Below, in pieces: positions 1-11,332 of a stretch of 64,000 bases of DNA. Every line of letters starts with the position of its first letter. Within the stretch, counting starts at the first letter, position 1. The translations under genes were made by a program, and so were the position numbers. The notes under the pieces were generated by a model. That model had not been told where the DNA came from. It did no database searches and saw nothing but the letters and a program-made list of their open reading frames with translations. The stretch is from Rotaria macrura (Eukaryota > Rotifera > Eurotatoria > Philodinida > Philodinidae): positions 186,001 through 250,000 of the forward strand of contig OENT01000011.1 in assembly GCA_900239685.1 (NCBI GenBank). Reading direction: 5' to 3'.

Positions 1-816
1 TCGTGATCTTTCAAATAATTCATCTTCGGTTTATCATGGTATCTATCATGTCGATCATCATACGAATAGTAATGATACATCTGAAGTAAAGAAGCAAAAA
101 AATAAAATTGCAAGCAGGTTTGTATTATGACAAGAACACTAAACTCAGATTAGAATTCATCTGTTTCTTTTTTCTAATATTCATGAATTTATAGAGCATG
201 TCGACTTCGTAAAAAAGCACAGCATGAAGCAAATAAACTTAAACTGCATGGCCTCAACGAAGAACATAGTAAGTAATTTTGTGCTTTTCTCTTGTTGATA
301 AAACTTTTGAATCATCGAGCGTGATGACTCAACTGTTGACACTTACTTTTTCTTATTGACAATCATTAATTTCTCCTTTGTACAAGAATATTCAGTTCGA
401 AAGCAAATTTCCTATCTCTTAGCTATGTACACCCGTTATTATAGGAATGAATACATTTATAAGAAATCTAATTAGAAATGAATATTGTTGTTCTTGTTAT
501 GTGTAGAATCATTGAACGACATTATTGCATCGATAAAAGTTACTATTATCAAACGATATCGTGACGGTCAACTTAATTCGTCATCATCATCTCCAAATCA
601 ATCCCTTGACACTGCACTTGATCAAATTATTACTAAAAACTATGGTATGTGTCATTAATTGAAAAACAGAAAAAGATATTCAAAGATTTTCTTGTTCTCA
701 CATTCTTAGGTCAACCAGTAGCTGGCAATGCTGATGGCTTCGTTCAAACAATAATAAATGACATGGAACGCATATATACTGTCAAAGAACAACGAAGTTA
801 CAGTCTTAATACATAA
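1..816 (+). CDS. CREBRF/REPTOR-like bZIP transcription factor, 3' part
   Basis: This is the C-terminal end of a basic leucine-zipper factor; the 5' part lies outside the window. Four exons close in frame: 1-117, 195-268, 507-644 and 710-816 (stop 814-816), giving 144 visible residues. The basic region RACRLRKKAQHEANKLKL follows a KKQKNKIAS stretch and is split by the first intron. It matches the CREBRF (vertebrate) / REPTOR (insect) family as I know it. The family's C-terminal motif is also present (PVAGNADGFVQTIINDM). In that family the protein is a nuclear regulator of nutrient and stress responses downstream of TORC1, or a partner of CREB3-type factors; the role here is inferred. Introns are about 65-240 nt with GT/AG ends. 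Family assignment is fairly secure. Orthology to CREBRF rather than another atypical bZIP rests on these two motifs. Confidence 0.8.
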
Positions 817-1531
817 GAAAAAAAATGTGTACATATTTATAGTATATATATACATCCGTGTGAAAGTCTAGTATAGTTAAGCATTTCTATTTTCTTCTTC
901 ATATGGTTTCCGGTGACTTTCATCATAGTACGAAAAAAATGAAAAAAAAACAAGCCTCTGTTATCCGGTATGCTCTTCGTTATTTGCGATAGTGATGATG
1001 TGACCACCGATTTCTTTCGTTTCTTTTTTTTTTTGTACAAAACAAAGGAACTTGTTTGGCATTCAACAATCTTGTGCTGCTTGTGTTTTATCCTTTTCAC
1101 ATATCCTATTTTGTACATTTTCTTCGTTTTCTTCTTTTTGATTTTGTACATAACAAAATAGATTGATGCGTGAGTGAGGGATGTCCATTTATTTTTGAAA
1201 TTCTAGCGACTAAAATATTATTTGTTGAGACGATCGAAAAATAATTCTTTGATAATTATTTTCATCTAATTATTCTTCTTTGTATATATTATGTATATAT
1301 GATAAAAAAGTTTGTACATTCATTTTCTAAATCAAGAAATTCAACATATAAATTGATCAAATTTTATTTTCGAAGAATAATATTCAATATGGAACATTTG
1401 TTATAACAATGTGTGCATATTTTTAAAATTTTATTTTTGACTATTAAAATACGATGATCTTTTATGACAGATAAGATTACTTGTATTAATATGAAACAAC
1501 GATATCGATGGATGTATATTTAAGAATTCCA

Positions 1532-1577
1532 AATAAACATTCATGTCAGATTATATAGAGAATTTCAATTGAATAAA
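1532..1577 (+). terminator. candidate polyadenylation signals for the bZIP gene
   Basis: Two AATAAA hexamers lie at 1532-1537 and 1572-1577, about 720 and 760 nt past the bZIP stop codon. They are the clearest canonical signals on the plus strand in this stretch. In DNA this AT-rich such hexamers also arise by chance, so use is unproven. Confidence 0.3.
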
Positions 1578-1622
1578 GAACTTTGTAGTGTTAATAATAT
1601 GAAATCAGAGTTTAACTATACA

Positions 1623-1640
1623 TATATATATATATATATA
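1623..1640. repeat. (TA)n microsatellite
   Basis: An uninterrupted run of TA dinucleotides in AT-rich intergenic DNA. Confidence 0.8.
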
Positions 1641-4404
1641 AATAAATTGTATACTGCTTAGTTGGTGCAAGGTTTGTTTAGTCCATCGAAGTTATTTATA
1701 TCTCAATTATGAGCGTAGGAGAGTCGAGAAAGGAGAACGAGTATATCTATGTACATTTTTGCGGTTTATTTACTTGCTATCATGAGCTATTGTACGTCAT
1801 TCGAACTAAATAAATTCGAAATAAATCGTAATAATCATTTAATCTATCATTAATCGTAATCACTATTCGATACAACGCGTCAAGTTTTCAGTACAGGCTA
1901 TAGAGCAACAGATGAAGCCGTGAATTGAACATATAATTTTTTCAATGGTTTTCAATCAAAGTTGATTCTTTTTGTTCTGTTCATTTTTTTTGTCTGAAAC
2001 TACGAGTGACTAAAAGTCATTCTAATCACTAAAATAATTCATTCTCGTTTCAGCAATGATGCATAAAAAACTGCAAGACCTGTGCTCTTCTGAATGTTGA
2101 GTACCCATTGATGTCTCCGTCTATTAGTTGACTCAGTAACCTAGCTATAAGTATAAAAAAACGTCGTGTAAGTGTGAATCGATGGTGCTGCTATTTACGA
2201 CTTCACTTTATTCATTCGTTTACCTTATCAGTACGCTTCACGTTGTCTTTCCTTGCATCCGTTTTATGAAATCTCTACTTAGTAACGTAACTATTTGTGA
2301 TAGAAAGTTAATTGCAATTCAAGTATATTTCTTCAGTTAGTGAGAATTAGAAACATAAGTTATAGCTTTAGTTTTTACTTCTTCATTGTAATCCTTCACC
2401 AGTTGAGTACGAGTACATGTTAATCGTAGTGACTTTTGAAGGATAGAGAGTACTTGTTCTAGAAACCACGTTGCTTTCCTGTAGATCATCTATGGCATAG
2501 AATATCGTACCGATTTTGTTTTAGGGAAATGATCAAATCACGATGATCAAGAGGGCAAGTGATTTCTTCCATTTGAAGTTCTTCCATCGTAAAACTCAAG
2601 TAACTCTATGTACTTACTCATGCATCGTACTGATATTATTATAGAAAGTTACTTATGTTGAACGATCTTTCGGAAAAGTTCACTGATCGAGCTCGAGTGA
2701 TCTGCCAAAAGATGACTCTGATTCTCTAAATTGTTCTTGATGATATTGTATCCCTCCTAGTTAATGAAATATTATTTCTCTATCGCCGTCTATAGATGCC
2801 TGTCATAGAAGTGCTATAGTCATAAAATATGTCGACCTTCTAATATTGATCGAATGTAAGCAGTAGTTCACCTAATTGTTGCCAACTTGTCAGATCTAAT
2901 CTATTCGTGTATATTCGGTTAATCTAAGAAGTTGTTCATCATAATCTGACATAATTTCATTGGAACGGTTAATGCAAGTTTTTCTAATTTCACGAAATGG
3001 AATTTCGGAAAAGAACGGCTTTTACATGGAAAAAATGATTTCTTGTGCTTACGTATGGTAAAACTAAGTTCGTGGATGAAAAGCAAATAGACTATAGATG
3101 GGAATTTTGAAATGTATGATGATTGGAAAGAGCACTTCACGTATACTAATTGTTTGCAAAGCATCGTGAATAAATAAACGTAACACTGGTTGACACGAAA
3201 TTATTAAAGGATACTTTTAATTTTCGTCCAATATTTGGATCATACTTCATGTCATGATTTACTAGCAAAAATCATGTAGATAGCATATGACTTTGGCGTG
3301 TTGCAGATTTCAGACACCATCTCTTGTCTGAGTACATTTCAATTATCCATTGTCTTTTACACTCGGTTTATTTTGAAAATATTCGATGTGATTTTATATC
3401 GAAAATCGAATACGACAAAAAATTCGAGTACTGTTCGAAGGGATCTAACTTTGTCTATGAATAATTTTGATCACCACCGATATTGTTCTATCATGCTCAA
3501 CACGATGTATCGTTTCTTTTCTTAAACCAACAATAAAATCCATTTAGCTTCTCGAAAAAAAAAGATTTTCCAATCACAAAAGAAATTTGATAAAAGCATT
3601 TATTCAATGGTTTTTCTGTTCCGAATGTCATTTGTTTTTTTCCCACATGGATAGCTGTTGTCTCGTTAAAATGAGTGTGGCAGTAAGAGAGAAAATGACA
3701 TTGAGAACAAGTAAATAGAACGATAAGAGTGCGAGAGAAATGTGCAGTATGGAAAGTAAGCATATCACCATTATATAAAGACTAGGGACATTACGGTCTA
3801 ATCTTATTCATGTAACGTTTTCTTGTGTATGTACTTATTGAAAACTATTTACATCGAATGAAATAGCTTCACGTGATCAATACTCATATTTCTGCTGAAT
3901 ACCCGTTGGCTAAGATTTCTGGATGTGCGGTCATAACTTTTCATGTGAAAAACATTCGGCGTTTAATAGAGTGGAACACATGACCAATCTATGATAGAAA
4001 TGAAGATCGTAGAATCGTCGATCATTTGAAAAATGAATTTCTTTGCAATTCTCTTCTCTAATTTTTGGAAGATTTTATCCAACATCGATGGACATGATCA
4101 CGAGTGAAACAACAATGCGAAATATTTCTTCATTCAAATAATTTGCATTCACAGTTTGTTTATCATGATCTCGTTTTTTCACATGTACTATGTGGATGTT
4201 TATTACAAATTCCATCGAGTAATGTGATTACTTTCTATGTCATTAATACAAGAACAATAAACAGTCGAGTTGAATGAAAAACTAATAGATGTAACATGCC
4301 TTTTTTTTTGGATTGACAATTACCATACGTCATCATCTGTTCATCGGCATATTTCGTAATAGATGATCTATCTCTTTTTTTTCTATTATATTTTCTTTCT
4401 TTTC

Positions 4405-4410
4405 TTTATT
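4405..4410 (-). terminator. polyadenylation signal of hnRNP K
   Basis: An AATAAA hexamer on the minus strand, about 130 nt past the hnRNP K stop codon, a plausible spacing for a short 3' UTR. Confidence 0.5.
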
Positions 4411-4542
4411 CTCCGTACGTAAACAAAAAACGGAAGAAGATACGTGCAATCAATCGAATTAAAAACAAACAAAAAAATGAAACGATCTGTTTTCTCTCAC
4501 AGGATTTGTCACCATGATCATAAATATGTTGTCATAATATAA

Positions 4543-5883
4543 TCATTGATTCCATAATCCAGATTGTCGAACAGCTTGTTGGAGGAGAAATTGTGCTTGT
4601 TGAATTTGATTTGGATTACCTGTTATTGTTATCAATCTGTCATTGGTACCGGGCATAGGTTCAGAATCTATTTTTATTGATGCTCCTGATTCTTGTCGAA
4701 CTTGTGATATTTTTGAACCTTTTGCTCCAATAATTATGCCTAAAATCAGAAGATAAACGTAAAAATAAAACAAGGAAATTTCTTTTATTGTCAGTGAAGA
4801 AAAAAAATGTCATGCTATGTTTCATGAACCAAAATCAAACTATTTTACCAGCCAATTCAGATGGAATGGTGACTTGTGTTGTTGTAACTCCTGTATTTTG
4901 TTGAAGTACTGGATTATATCCACCACCGTATTGCGGATAGCCTTGTGGTTGTCCATAACTATGTACAAAACAGTTAGAAATAAATTCTTCAGTCATTTCA
5001 ATGATAGTTGTTCTTACGGATTATTGTTACGTAAATGTTGATGATTATCGGCGTAACCCCCATAATCAGAAATATTAAAACCAGTATATGTCGATGGATC
5101 ATAAAAACGATAGGGTCCACGTGGTGGTACACCTTCAAGCACACTATAAACTTCAGTTAAACATCTTATAACATCATCTTTATTTCCTCGCATTGAAATA
5201 CCTAACAACAAAAGAAGGCGGGGATGTGCTTCCTTAGAATAAATCAGCACACATATTTTAATCATTCTTACATCGTTCTGTCGAACCACCAGGACAACAT
5301 TGTGGATAAATTTTAACATCTATATTATCTAAATCAATACTGATTATTAACATTTTTGAAACATACATTCTATACGTTATATGGACTCACGTTTTTCTCG
5401 AAATTCTTTAACTCTCGATGCACCTTTACCAATCAATGCTCCAGCTTGTGATTGGTGAATCAATGCACGAATTTCACTCTGATCTGATTTAGTTGATCGT
5501 TGATGATTTTCATATATATTTAAAAGTATATCTGATATACAATTAAGTATATCTTTCTGATCTCCATTTATTATTAAAACACGTTCAGGTGATTCACAAT
5601 CAGCCATTTGTATTTGACAATGATGTTTTGAGCGAAGATCTTGTATTGTTTTCCCACCTTTACCAATGATTGCTTTTATTGAAGAGAGAATACAAAAAGA
5701 AAAAATGATTTTGCTGTTTTTTCTTATTAAATTGATTCAGTAAGAGAGCAAACCTCCAGCATCACGAGATGGAATTAAAAATCGATAATCGACTTTTCGA
5801 TTTCTTCTTGGATCTTGTTGTTGCTGATCATCATTAGTCGTGCGATTTGAACCCAACGAATTATAATCTCCACTTTCCATCAT
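4543..5883 (-). CDS. HNRNPK: hnRNP K homologue, three KH domains
   Basis: A nuclear poly(C)-binding RNA/ssDNA protein of the hnRNP K/PCBP class. Minus-strand exons: 5754-5883 (ATG at 5883), 5391-5672, 5272-5328, 5018-5201, 4849-4958 and 4543-4739. They total 960 nt, that is 319 residues plus stop, in frame at every junction. KH1 carries [17 protein letters not shown]2 [14 protein letters not shown] followed by a CCPGGSTER segment, and KH3 [15 protein letters not shown]2 ends in the hnRNP K signature around [17 protein letters not shown], and the protein ends soon after KH3, as in hnRNP K. It is shorter than human hnRNP K (463 residues): the Arg-Gly/proline-rich linker before KH3 is reduced to a short Gly/Gln/Tyr stretch. 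The KH3 GxxG loop reads GAKG instead of the usual GKGG. An acceptor AG lies 20 nt before the ATG, implying a 5' UTR intron or a spliced leader. Identification is very secure. Confidence 0.93.
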
Positions 5884-5903
5884 CTTTGATGGTTGATTTT
5901 TTC

Positions 5904-8900
5904 CTATTAAAAATTTGTTTAAGTGCTCGTTTTACAACAAAAACAAAGAAGAAAATCTATCTAAAATTGGCATTGAGAAAACTAAACACAATAATTTCGT
6001 TCGTAAACTTTTCTTTATGATGACTATGTTTTATAAAGAAACAATATGATTAGATGGTAAATAGGATGATTCTCTTTTTTGGATCGATTTTATTCTAATA
6101 ACAGATGTCACTAATCGATAGTGACAAATTATCATCGAACGAGTATATGTCTTCATGATATTATAACAAAATATTTGTCATCATATGAACATCTTTACCT
6201 ATATTGGCTTTAAACGTGAAGTGTAGAATGAAAATTCTACTCAGTTTAAGATAAAAAACTTTATCAAAAACTGTTGTATCAGTAAACACAATGATAAATC
6301 GATGGGACGTGTAAATTCAAGTTCTATTACTGCTCATACTTCTTTTGTTTTGTTCTTAGAAAAGAATTGTTTCCATCGAAATATACATATTGATAATATC
6401 TTTCAAGCAAACAAAAACTTTAATCTGTACAGTCAAGATTTACAATGTGATTCTATCTGATGAAAACATGGCTGAGAATCTATCACAGTCACACCACCAT
6501 GAATATTTTCTAGTCAACATATCCTACGACTTTTTTCAGTAGTGTTTATCATAAATTTGTGAAGAAATCTTGTCATTTTCTAAATTACATTCTCTTCTGA
6601 CTTCGATTCGATAGACATGACTCAATAAATCGTGTACGATTGAATCACCAGAAAACTCAGACAGATCAAAAGAATATTTTTAACCTGAACATCAGTCATG
6701 GATCATTCCTAACGTCAAATCGATAGTGGCCATGAAGTTTCCAAAGAGATTCCTATACAGTTTATCTTTTGTTCATTATAGTAAGCATATCATATCTTCA
6801 TTTTATCTAGTTGTCTGTAGTTGGTAATACATAATAAGCACAAAATCATTGAGCTATAGTGTTGTAAATATCTATAAGCTATGCAAATGAAGGTCATATA
6901 AAAAAATATTTCACATATATTGAACAGATTTACAGGAATAATAATGCATATAACTAGATAAATATTAGAAAACATGAATTTTCCGATTGAAACTTTCAAA
7001 AGCGATCAATTGAACATTCTAGTTTAAAATTGAATTGCCGTTTCAATTTTGTCTACAGATAATAGTTTTTTCATAGATTCAACGAAAGAGTTTCGTGCGA
7101 GTACTAATAATTCAAATCAGGAAGAAAAATGGGAAATGAATTGAATTGTAAACGTTCGATTGAATCAATCGATATTAGAATCATCTTAGCCGCCTCGTCT
7201 AGGTATCGTAGTCAAACGAGAAAACAAAAACGCAATCAACCGTCAAAATTCAAAAATTTGCAATGCAATTGTAGAGGAAATATTGTCCAACGAATGTACA
7301 GAGTATAGTTGTCACTGAAGACAAATAATTTGAAAGAAAAACTTTGTACGTACAAATTAAATTCTTCCGTGTAAATCAATGTACACTGTCATTTTGAATT
7401 ATCTCGATGACATATAAAGAAAGCAGTTTTCTTTACACCTTTGAATAAATCCTTCATAGATATTGCATTCGAATTAATGTTGGGAAACAAACTTAAAACA
7501 AACATATTTCAGATATCGTGATCATCAGTGAAGAAACTAAATTTGAGCACCAACATTTATTGAGAGTTCTTCATAAAAGTTGTTCTTCTTTTGAAACCTA
7601 TTCACATTTTTTAGAATTTGAAATTAATTACTACATCGAGGATTCTATTAGTTAAAATAGCATTTGTTTTCAACGCAGTTCTGTAACACACATTTCAAAT
7701 CAATATCTATCCATAGATGTTCGATGCTCTCACAAGAAACAGTTTTCCAATCCAAGATTTAACTAAGCAAGTTTATAAAATTTCATTTTGCGACCCAGTC
7801 AACTGTTACTGAATTTCACTTTTTCTTTAAAGCTGTTTTGCAAATGTATTTTTCTGTAACAGAACAACTCACTGAGGTCTGAGTTCAATACAGATAATTT
7901 CGTTTCAAGGGCTGCCAATCAGAGGCAGTCAAAATTTAAATTTCGAAATCGGATTACATGCGCATAACATTGCACACAAAATAAAGACCGAAACTTTTCG
8001 TTTACAAATTTAAATAGAAACGTTTTTCTATCGATGCATGAAGCAAAATATGCCATATTATAGAGAATTCGATTTTCTATACAATGGGATCGTTTTCGCG
8101 ACTTTTATAAAGAAATACTAGTTAAGTCGAACAAGTAAGTTTAACAGTTCGAAATGTTGTAATTTTTAACTTGTTTTCGAGATTAGATTTGTAATTAGCA
8201 CATTTTTAATCGTTTTTCGGATGAAAACAAAAAATTCGAACCTTTTGAAGTCGAAAGACACCGTTAGATGGTGATAACGATTGCCTAGTCGTATCTAAAA
8301 TTGAATGGAATCCAAGATAGGATTCTAATAGAAATGTCAGTGAATTGCAGAATCATTATATCGTTATATTCTAAGATGTTAAAGTTCTATTAGTCTAGTT
8401 CCTCTCAATCATTCCTGTCGATTTTTTCAGAGCAAGCGTCTTTAACAAGGTCATAACTACCACATGACCTTAATTGTCGAAAGTTGGCGAATTTACGGGA
8501 AACAGTCTACGCTTTTTGAATATCACATTAATGGACAATTCAATTACGGTTTTTATTAGACATTTTTTTCATATCATATGTACACTCATTTCGCAATTTT
8601 CTACCACATGAGATTAAAAATGACTCTGATATTAAAGAATCTGTCTAAAATTAATCGAAGTAGTAATAACGAATGTTAAGAAAAATGTAGCATGAAATTT
8701 AAAAAATTGATTGATCATGCTAAAAGTCATGCGAGATCATCTTATGAACAACTATAGTAGAAACTAAAGACAACTACATTGCATCGTATATCAATCTAGT
8801 TGTCGAGTCAGAAACTATCACATCCTATCTGCCTAATTTTATAAAGTTCTTTTAAATTTTCACAATTCGTTCTTCTATAAGAGTTTTCAGTTGAAGTGGC

Positions 8901-9798
8901 GTCACAGTTAGATTCAGAAATGATTTTTTCCATTCTTCTGAGAATGATATATCACGCTTATCCTTGAATATTGTACGTGAAAATTTTCTAGAATATTCTC
9001 AAGAAAATCTTGTATTTCTATCAATGTAAGAGTAGTAGTCGGTAAAATTTATTAATATTCTTCTGTCATATTGTACGTCACAATGCACTAACTACATGCA
9101 GTCTTGAAAAATGAAAAAAAATACATTTTTATCAAGTTTTTTTTCTCGAAACCGTACATTAATTTTGAAATTCACTCATATATACCTTGTATTTGTTATC
9201 TGTACGATATGATCAAAGAACCAAAACACAAGAATAATACTGCCTGTCATTTCAATTTCTGTACTCGTCTTTCTATTTGTAAAGATTCTTCGATTTATTT
9301 ATTAATTAATGATCGATTATTCAAATAATTTGCTAATCATTGCATCTGTTTCTTACAAATCAATTGGATTTGAAGAGTTTTTCAAATGAGTGTTCTTTAA
9401 AATAATATTAACATCACATATATTTTTCTTATCCAGATGAATAACTCCGATGCTAGATCCAACCGGATCGTACCGTATCCGATCGAATTTTTGGAGACGG
9501 ATAACCCTATGATCCTAATTAGTACCTGATGACATTACTAGACGTGGATCAAAAGATTACATGAGATTCTGACAAAGTTCTACAGAAGAATCTAAAAGAC
9601 ATTCCCACTCATGAATTCCGATAGAATTTCGTTGATTTTATACAAAAAGAACATATACAGTTCGATTGAATTCTGACCGGAATTCAATAATCGGAATGAT
9701 TCTCCTTGGTATGTCACGAATATTGAATCTAACGAATTCTATTCAAGAATTTTAACATGATTGACAAAAATCTTCAACTAATATAACAACGAAGTATG
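5904..9798. other. intergenic, no gene seen
   Basis: About 3.9 kb of AT-rich DNA upstream of hnRNP K and downstream of XPA. Open frames are short and motif-free. A patch near 9440-9490 with repeated CCGGATC/CCGATCG words is somewhat GC-richer and may be a worn repeat end, but no paired terminus was found. Confidence 0.45.
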
Positions 9799-9804
9799 TT
9801 TATT
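9799..9804 (-). terminator. polyadenylation signal after XPA
   Basis: AATAAA on the minus strand about 112 nt after the XPA stop. No equivalent signal exists in the 19 nt between the upstream gene and XPA, which fits a shared 3' end for the two-gene unit. Confidence 0.45.
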
Positions 9805-9915
9805 TATGATATTAATTAATAACAACAAAAAAAATAAGATTTCTTGTACATATCACTTGATATTTTTTTACTGTAGGAATACAAAAAAAGAATTAAATTA
9901 GTTACAATAAAACAT

Positions 9916-10758
9916 TTACATTTCTTCATATTGATATTGATATCCACATTCCATACATGTCTTTGTATACATATCCGTTTCATCATCATATTTTATATTT
10001 TTCTCATCATAAATATGTTCATGTATAACTTTCATTCGTTTTTTTTGTAGACTTGATCGAACATCTAAACGTAATTGTTCGATTTTTTTTTCATAATTTT
10101 TTCTTTTCTTCTCGGATTTTTTTTCTTCACGTTCAAGAAGTTTTTCTTCTGTTTTTCCATCATGTATTTCAGCACTTAAACGTTGTATTTGACAACGAAG
10201 ATAGAGACGCATAACACCCCAATGTTGATTATGTGGATTTTTCTTTTCGATACATTTTAATATTGGTTCACGTTTATCTAAATCATAATCGGTAAGTAGA
10301 TATTTTTCTTTTGCTGATGTACGTGTTATTAAACTATATCGTATGGATTGTTCATCATCAATATCATCTTTTTCATCATTCATCGAATATTTGTCTCGAC
10401 ATGTATCACATATAGATTCGAGAAAATGATTATATAGATAGGATGTTAAAAATACTTTTTGGCATTCATTGCATGGCATACCAATTATATCTAATTGATC
10501 AGATCTTGTTTGTTGAATAATAGGTATAGTTTCGTATACAATAGGACGATTATCGATCGTTCTAGGATCTTCGTCGAGAAAGAATCCAGCATGTGAATCG
10601 ATTTGTTGTTTACGTGTAGGAATCGATGAAGTAGTAGTAGTTTTATTTTGAGATTCATAAAGTTTAGTTGAACTAGCACGAAGTTCTAATGCACGTTTAC
10701 GATTTCGTTCGATACGTTCAAGTTGTTCAGCTGTGAGAGTTTCATCATCGTTCGACAT
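9916..10758 (-). CDS. XPA: XPA nucleotide-excision-repair protein
   Basis: A DNA-damage verification scaffold of nucleotide excision repair; in the family it binds RPA, TFIIH, ERCC1 and kinked DNA in the nucleus. Single exon, 280 residues, close to human XPA (273). The zinc finger is complete: C96-x2-C99-x17-C117-x2-C120, the same spacing as in human. It is followed by the DNA-binding core with TSAKEKYLLTDYDLDKREP and KKNPHNQHWGVMRLYL, then a Lys/Arg-rich helix and the C-terminal TFIIH-binding Cys pair (C268, C271) ending YEEM. Residues 57-65 (AGFFLDED region) resemble the ERCC1-binding Gly-Phe motif just before the finger. The ATG lies 19 nt past the stop of the upstream same-strand gene, and a 3' splice acceptor ends 5 nt before it, so the message is probably produced by trans-splicing from a dicistronic precursor. 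No defect is seen. Identification is very secure. Confidence 0.96.
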   Translation of the reverse strand: MSNDDETLTAEQLERIERNRKRALELRASSTKLYESQNKTTTTSSIPTRKQQIDSHAGFFLDEDPRTIDNRPIVYETIPIIQQTRSDQLDIIGMPCNECQKVFLTSYLYNHFLESICDTCRDKYSMNDEKDDIDDEQSIRYSLITRTSAKEKYLLTDYDLDKREPILKCIEKKNPHNQHWGVMRLYLRCQIQRLSAEIHDGKTEEKLLEREEKKSEKKRKNYEKKIEQLRLDVRSSLQKKRMKVIHEHIYDEKNIKYDDETDMYTKTCMECGYQYQYEEM

Positions 10759-10777
10759 AGTATCTGAAATGAAAAAT
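10759..10777 (-). promoter_or_regulatory. intercistronic 3' splice acceptor (putative trans-splice site)
   Basis: The whole gap between the RMP24-like stop codon and the XPA start reads, on the minus strand, ATTTTTCATTTCAGATACT. It is a pyrimidine-rich tract followed by CAG, then five bases and the ATG. There is no room for a promoter. In animals with spliced leaders this layout marks the internal acceptor of an operon. Rotifers are known to use spliced-leader trans-splicing; its use here is inferred. Confidence 0.65.
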
Positions 10778-11332
10778 TTAGAGTTGTTCGAGAAATGTTC
10801 GAAGATGACTTTCTTTTTTTAAAAAACGACAAGATGCTCGTTCAAATTTTTGTTTTAATTTTTCATTATTTACAAGCGGTTTCGATTTAACAGGTTCGGT
10901 GTTTTTCACAAGTTTCGTTGGTATTTCTTTTCTTGTTGCTCCTTGAAATTTTCTTGTTTCTTCACAATGAGAACATGTAACAAAAATTTTTGAACGAGAT
11001 TTACTTGTAAAATTATCAAACAATCGACGTTTGTATGTATTCGGCGATGGAATTCGTTTATATTTATGACGGATTCTTAGAATATGATGTAAATGTTGAT
11101 TAACATGAAGTTTTCCACGATAATGAAATGAATCAGAAGAATAACTATGCGAACATGATGGACATTTCGATGAAAGTTCTTTCATTGCTAATGGATCGCG
11201 AGTTTTTTTGTATGATGGAGTTATCAAACTCGAATAGTTGGTTAGATAATTTTTTAACGCAGGCATCGTCTCTGGACATGTTCGACTTAATTGACGAAGA
11301 AACAGTTGTCGTTGATGAGCTAAGGCAGACAT
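10778..11332 (-). CDS. C18orf21 (UPF0711)/RMP24-like RNase MRP protein
   Basis: A single-exon, 184-residue basic protein with two zinc-knuckle-like Cys pairs, C57-x2-C60 (KCPSCSHSY) and C120-x2-C123 (IFVTCSHCEETRKFQGATR). They flank a His/Arg-rich segment with an RIRHKYKRI core. The Cys spacing and the segment after the second pair match human C18orf21, a relative of RPP21 reported as the RNase MRP-specific subunit RMP24. The family role is in rRNA and other RNA processing in the nucleolus. RPP21 itself is the main alternative; the gap between the Cys pairs and the TRKxxGxTR tail favour C18orf21. It is the first gene of a two-gene minus-strand unit with XPA. An acceptor-like TATTTCAAG ends 8 nt before its ATG, suggesting that it too receives a leader. 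The call rests on weak but patterned similarity. Confidence 0.7.
   Translation of the reverse strand: MSALAHQRQLFLRQLSRTCPETMPALKNYLTNYSSLITPSYKKTRDPLAMKELSSKCPSCSHSYSSDSFHYRGKLHVNQHLHHILRIRHKYKRIPSPNTYKRRLFDNFTSKSRSKIFVTCSHCEETRKFQGATRKEIPTKLVKNTEPVKSKPLVNNEKLKQKFERASCRFLKKESHLRTFLEQL

Larger units (their letters stand above)
817..4404. other. intergenic / 3' UTR, no gene seen
   Basis: AT-rich DNA between the bZIP gene and the hnRNP K gene. The short open frames here are low-complexity or lack any recognisable motif or splice context. A short (TA)n tract lies near 1623-1640. I see no RNA gene or element ends. Confidence 0.5.

Noticed and set aside
837-1161. Overlapping Lys-rich and Phe-rich open frames on opposite strands
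   Set aside because: Low-complexity A/T runs after the bZIP stop codon; no motif.
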